From an uncultured Alphaproteobacteria bacterium (lineage in GTDB: Bacteria; Pseudomonadota; Alphaproteobacteria; RF32; CAG-239), in NCBI GenBank assembly GCA_910585375.1, contig CAJUCZ010000013.1, positions 1 through 51,307 on the forward strand: DNA of 51,307 nt, read 5' to 3'. The notes under the pieces were generated by a model. It saw only the letters and a list, made by a program, of their open reading frames with translations. It was not told where the DNA came from and did no database searches. A program made the position numbers and the translations under genes. Positions 48,721-51,307 of the stretch are shown here, one piece after another (position 1 is the stretch's first letter; each line of letters opens with the position of its first letter).

Positions 48721-50545
48721 GATGGCATTAAATAGTTTACTTTTAATTGGAAAAGATAAAAAAGTAGCAAGAATTGATTTTTCAATGGGACTGAATGTTA
48801 TTTCAGGACCTTCTGATACAGGAAAAACATATATTTTTCAATGTTTAGAGTATTGCTTAGGTGCAGGTGCTGTACCTAAAGATATAAAAGAGGTTGAAGG
48901 ATATACTAAATTAAAGCTTTCATTTAGTATTGGAAAAAAAGAATTTACAATATGCCGAGACCTTTATACAAGTAATGTTGAATTTTATGAAGTTGCAGTG
49001 GATAATATTAAAGACGATATAATACCGCTGAAGTTTTCGTATTTAAAAATCTCAGAAGTTTTAATGGATAAATTAGGAATTAAAAATGTTAAACTTTTGC
49101 AGAAGAGTGATGGTACTACAGTAAATTTAACAATAGGAAAATTTAGGGCATTATCTTTTATTGATGAAACGGAGATACAAAGTGAAAATTCTCCTTTTGT
49201 ATCTGAACAATATACAAAAAGTACTCAGGAAAAAGCGTTTATCAATCATATTTTAACAGGAATTGATTATAACGATATTATAAAAAGCGATAGTAAAGAG
49301 GTTGCTCAAGCGAAGATTCAAGCCAAAATTGAATTACTGGAAGAATTGATTGGGAAAAATGTTCAAATTCCAAATGAAGATGAAATTAAAGAAAATTTTG
49401 AGCAAATTGAAAAATTGAAGAATGCGATTAGTGTAGCTAATAATAAATTTTTAGATATTAATAATTCAATAAAGAATTTAGAGGCAAGTCGTGAAAATAA
49501 ATACAAGGATATTGTAAAAATTAAATCTATCATAGCATATAAAGAAGAGACCATAAAAAGATTTGAGTTATTGTTTAGAAGATACACTATAGATATAGAG
49601 AGACTTAATGCAATTTTGCAATCAAGTAATTTATTTTTATCTAATGAAAATCAGTTAATTGTTTGTCCATTATGTGGAACTGAAAAAGAAAATAAAGATG
49701 AAAAAATTAATCCTCAATATATAAATTCTATAAAAGAATCTTGTGAGAAGGAAATTTTTAAAATTGAAGGATTAAAGTCAGAATTAAAAATCACGCTAGA
49801 TACAATTTATAATGAAATAAATTCACAAAAAAGTATATTGTTGGTTCTTAATAAAGAATTAGATGATATAAAAAACAATTTATCTATTATTGTTAAACGT
49901 GAAATTTTAAATGTTAGAGATGAGCTTTATCAGCTATATTCTAGAAAAGCATCTCTTGATGCTCAAAGTATTCGGTATAATCAGTTAAAAGAGCTTTCTG
50001 ACTTAAAAGAAACAAATAAAGATTTATTAAAAAATAAACCTGCTAAATTAAAATATGAAGCAAAAATCAAGACAGCTACAATGTCTGAATTATGCCAATA
50101 TATATATGATACTTTAAAAATGTGGGATTTCCCAGAATTGAAAGCTGTAAGTTTTAGTGAAACTTATAATGATATTGTTATTGGTGATAAGGATAGAAAG
50201 GCTTTTGGTAAAGGATATAGAGCAATAACAAGATCGGCTTTGAATATATCTTTAATGAAATATTGTTTAGAAAAGAATCTTCCTCATCTTGGGTTTATAG
50301 TCTTAGATTCTCCAGTTTTGACTTTTAGAGGAATAGATAAAAAATTAGAAAATGGTAATGACGTTATTTCAGATGAATTAAAAAATAACTTTTATATTAA
50401 TCTTGCAAGTACAGATAAAGATAGTCAAATAATTATAATTGAGAATAAAGAACCTCCGTTATCAATAATTGATAAAATCCGTTATATACATTTCACTAAA
50501 ATTAAAGGACAAGGAAGATATGGATTTATTCCAATGGATGATTAA
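48713..50545 (+). CDS. ABC-3C-type system SMC/Rad50-like ATPase (DUF3732)
   Basis: The 610-residue protein has a Walker A loop GPSDTGKT (32-39), two long coiled coils (about 180-310 and 335-430) around a zinc-hook-like CPLCG (near 320), and a C-terminal Walker B region LGFIVLDSP (near 530) with a Ser after the Asp. This is the DUF3732 layout of the ATPase in ABC-3C systems, which presumably senses invading DNA and releases the effector. The start is supported by a GGGGG site. Like its partners it is about 70% AT. Confidence 0.85.
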   Translation: MNRMALNSLLLIGKDKKVARIDFSMGLNVISGPSDTGKTYIFQCLEYCLGAGAVPKDIKEVEGYTKLKLSFSIGKKEFTICRDLYTSNVEFYEVAVDNIKDDIIPLKFSYLKISEVLMDKLGIKNVKLLQKSDGTTVNLTIGKFRALSFIDETEIQSENSPFVSEQYTKSTQEKAFINHILTGIDYNDIIKSDSKEVAQAKIQAKIELLEELIGKNVQIPNEDEIKENFEQIEKLKNAISVANNKFLDINNSIKNLEASRENKYKDIVKIKSIIAYKEETIKRFELLFRRYTIDIERLNAILQSSNLFLSNENQLIVCPLCGTEKENKDEKINPQYINSIKESCEKEIFKIEGLKSELKITLDTIYNEINSQKSILLVLNKELDDIKNNLSIIVKREILNVRDELYQLYSRKASLDAQSIRYNQLKELSDLKETNKDLLKNKPAKLKYEAKIKTATMSELCQYIYDTLKMWDFPELKAVSFSETYNDIVIGDKDRKAFGKGYRAITRSALNISLMKYCLEKNLPHLGFIVLDSPVLTFRGIDKKLENGNDVISDELKNNFYINLASTDKDSQIIIIENKEPPLSIIDKIRYIHFTKIKGQGRYGFIPMDD

Positions 50546-50548
50546 CTT

Positions 50549-50872
50549 TTATAAGTTTCTCTTTTCTTCTAGATTCTCAAACTTTTCCAAATTCTCAATA
50601 GCAATATCCTTCCATTTCTTATAATTTGTACAGGAAAGCAGCTTGTCAAAAAATGCTTTAATCTCATATCTCAATACTCTATTGTCCAAGATACAATTAG
50701 TTAAAAGCTTTCTTAAAAGCATATTTTTTTCATCCGGCGAGGCTTTGTTCATCAAATTTGATAAATTAGCCGCAAAATCAATAGCTTTTCCGACATTTTC
50801 TTTTAAGCTATTGCTGATGTCGGTATATTTTTCAGCCCGTGCGTTTAATTCTTTCTTTTGTTCAAGATAGCT
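50549..50872 (-). pseudogene. Serine recombinase C-terminal fragment
   Basis: The minus-strand frame reads a coiled coil (LEQKKELNARAEKYTDI) and the typical C-terminal tail of large serine recombinases (LLTNCILDNRVLRYEIKAFF). There is no start; a TAA lies at its upstream edge, where it meets the oppositely oriented fragment at about 50872. It is the C-terminal end of a recombinase whose other part lies on the plus strand next to it. Confidence 0.65.
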
Positions 50873-51307
50873 TTAAAAAAGCGGTAGCCGAAGCGGAAGA
50901 ATATTCAGCATGGATTTCTTTCGTAACAAAACTGGCGTTACAAAATATGAGAGAAAGGGGCATATATCCGGGAAAGGCTCCTATTGGTTACAGTAACATT
51001 TACTTGGATGACCATAAATCGATTGAACCTGATGAACAGGCCGGTAAAATTCAACTGTTATTTGATGCTTTTTTACAGCCTGAAATTGGTATTCGTAAAT
51101 TGCTAAAAATTGCTCAAATGGTAAATTTACGTACAACTACAGGCAAGCTAATCAGCCGAAAAACATTGATCCACATGTTGCAAAATCCCTTTTATCATGG
51201 ATACATGAAAAGTGGCGGAAGATTGTATCGTCATAATTATATTCTTTTAGTCAACGATATGATTTTTCAGGCCGTTCAAAAAAAATTAGACAGGGAACTT
51301 GGAAAAG
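50873..51307 (+). pseudogene. Serine recombinase middle fragment (runs off window)
   Basis: The plus-strand frame reads FKKAVAEAEEYSAW, then RERGIYPGKAPIGYSN and LIHMLQNPFYHGYM, which is the recombinase domain and following linker of a large serine recombinase. The N-terminal catalytic domain with the active serine is missing: the frame upstream of 50873 is on the other strand. It continues past the end of the window. Its base composition is close to that of the host genes, not to that of the AT-rich ABC-3C cassette. Confidence 0.7.

Noticed and set aside
50673..50872. Independent small gene on the minus strand
   Set aside because: The translation matches the C-terminal tail of a serine recombinase and has no start signal.

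Overview
The window is bacterial chromosome, most likely from an uncultured host-associated alphaproteobacterium. That placement is an inference from several things together: a large DUF3772-type MscS channel, a TlyC/CorC protein, paired NfeD and paraslipin genes, a type V autotransporter and moderate GC of about 40-45%. Most genes in the first 39 kb have good Shine-Dalgarno (SD) sites and intrinsic terminators. No tRNA, rRNA or CRISPR array was seen.

Layout. 1-1.8 kb: a possible small RNA with a terminator, one small gene, then about 1.2 kb of non-coding repeats with extreme purine bias. 1.8-16.7 kb: ordinary chromosomal genes (lipoprotein hydrolase, lysS, two tandem LysR-like regulators, NfeD plus paraslipin, a MATE transporter, HdeD, an L,D-transpeptidase, a CorC/HlyC protein, an MscS channel and an HTH protein). 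16.8-23.7 kb: a secreted or surface block with three cysteine-rich paralogs, a GH24 lysozyme and a 1043-residue autotransporter behind a structured leader with an attenuator-like terminator. 24.2-31.6 kb: a redox module of flavodoxin, Tat-signal aldo/keto reductase, Tat-lipoprotein FMN reductase, tatC, tatA, a polyferredoxin, a second FMN reductase, a carboxymuconolactone decarboxylase-like protein, a cupin and a MerR/NmlR-type regulator. 31.6-39.4 kb: a GIY-YIG protein, a YgiB/YgiC-like pair, metG, a possible ADP-ribosyltransferase-fold protein, two repeat proteins and a DXS-like enzyme. 39.6-45.9 kb: small membrane and secreted proteins whose starts mostly lack SD sites, and an epimerase. 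46-51.3 kb: a truncated autotransporter with the same kind of leader, a dead histidine phosphatase, an AT-rich three-gene ABC-3C-type defence cassette and pieces of a large serine recombinase in opposite orientations.

How the genes fit together. Three promoters, before the aldo/keto reductase operon, the cupin-to-tatC operon and the dxs-like gene, each have a -35 and -10 box 19 bp apart with a TAGAG/CTCTA dyad in the spacer. This is the MerR architecture, and the NmlR-like regulator encoded at 31137 is the obvious candidate controller. Several enzymes of this regulon carry an export signal joined ahead of a second, in-frame start that keeps a full SD site. This suggests that cytoplasmic enzymes were re-targeted to the envelope, or are made in two forms. 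The operon brings its own TatA and TatC, and two neighbouring enzymes have twin-arginine signals.

The most novel signals are (1) the two homologous, covarying leader RNAs ending in terminators ahead of autotransporter-type genes, (2) the regulon of double-start redox enzymes with private Tat genes, and (3) the ABC-3C cassette next to a recombinase gene that looks internally inverted.
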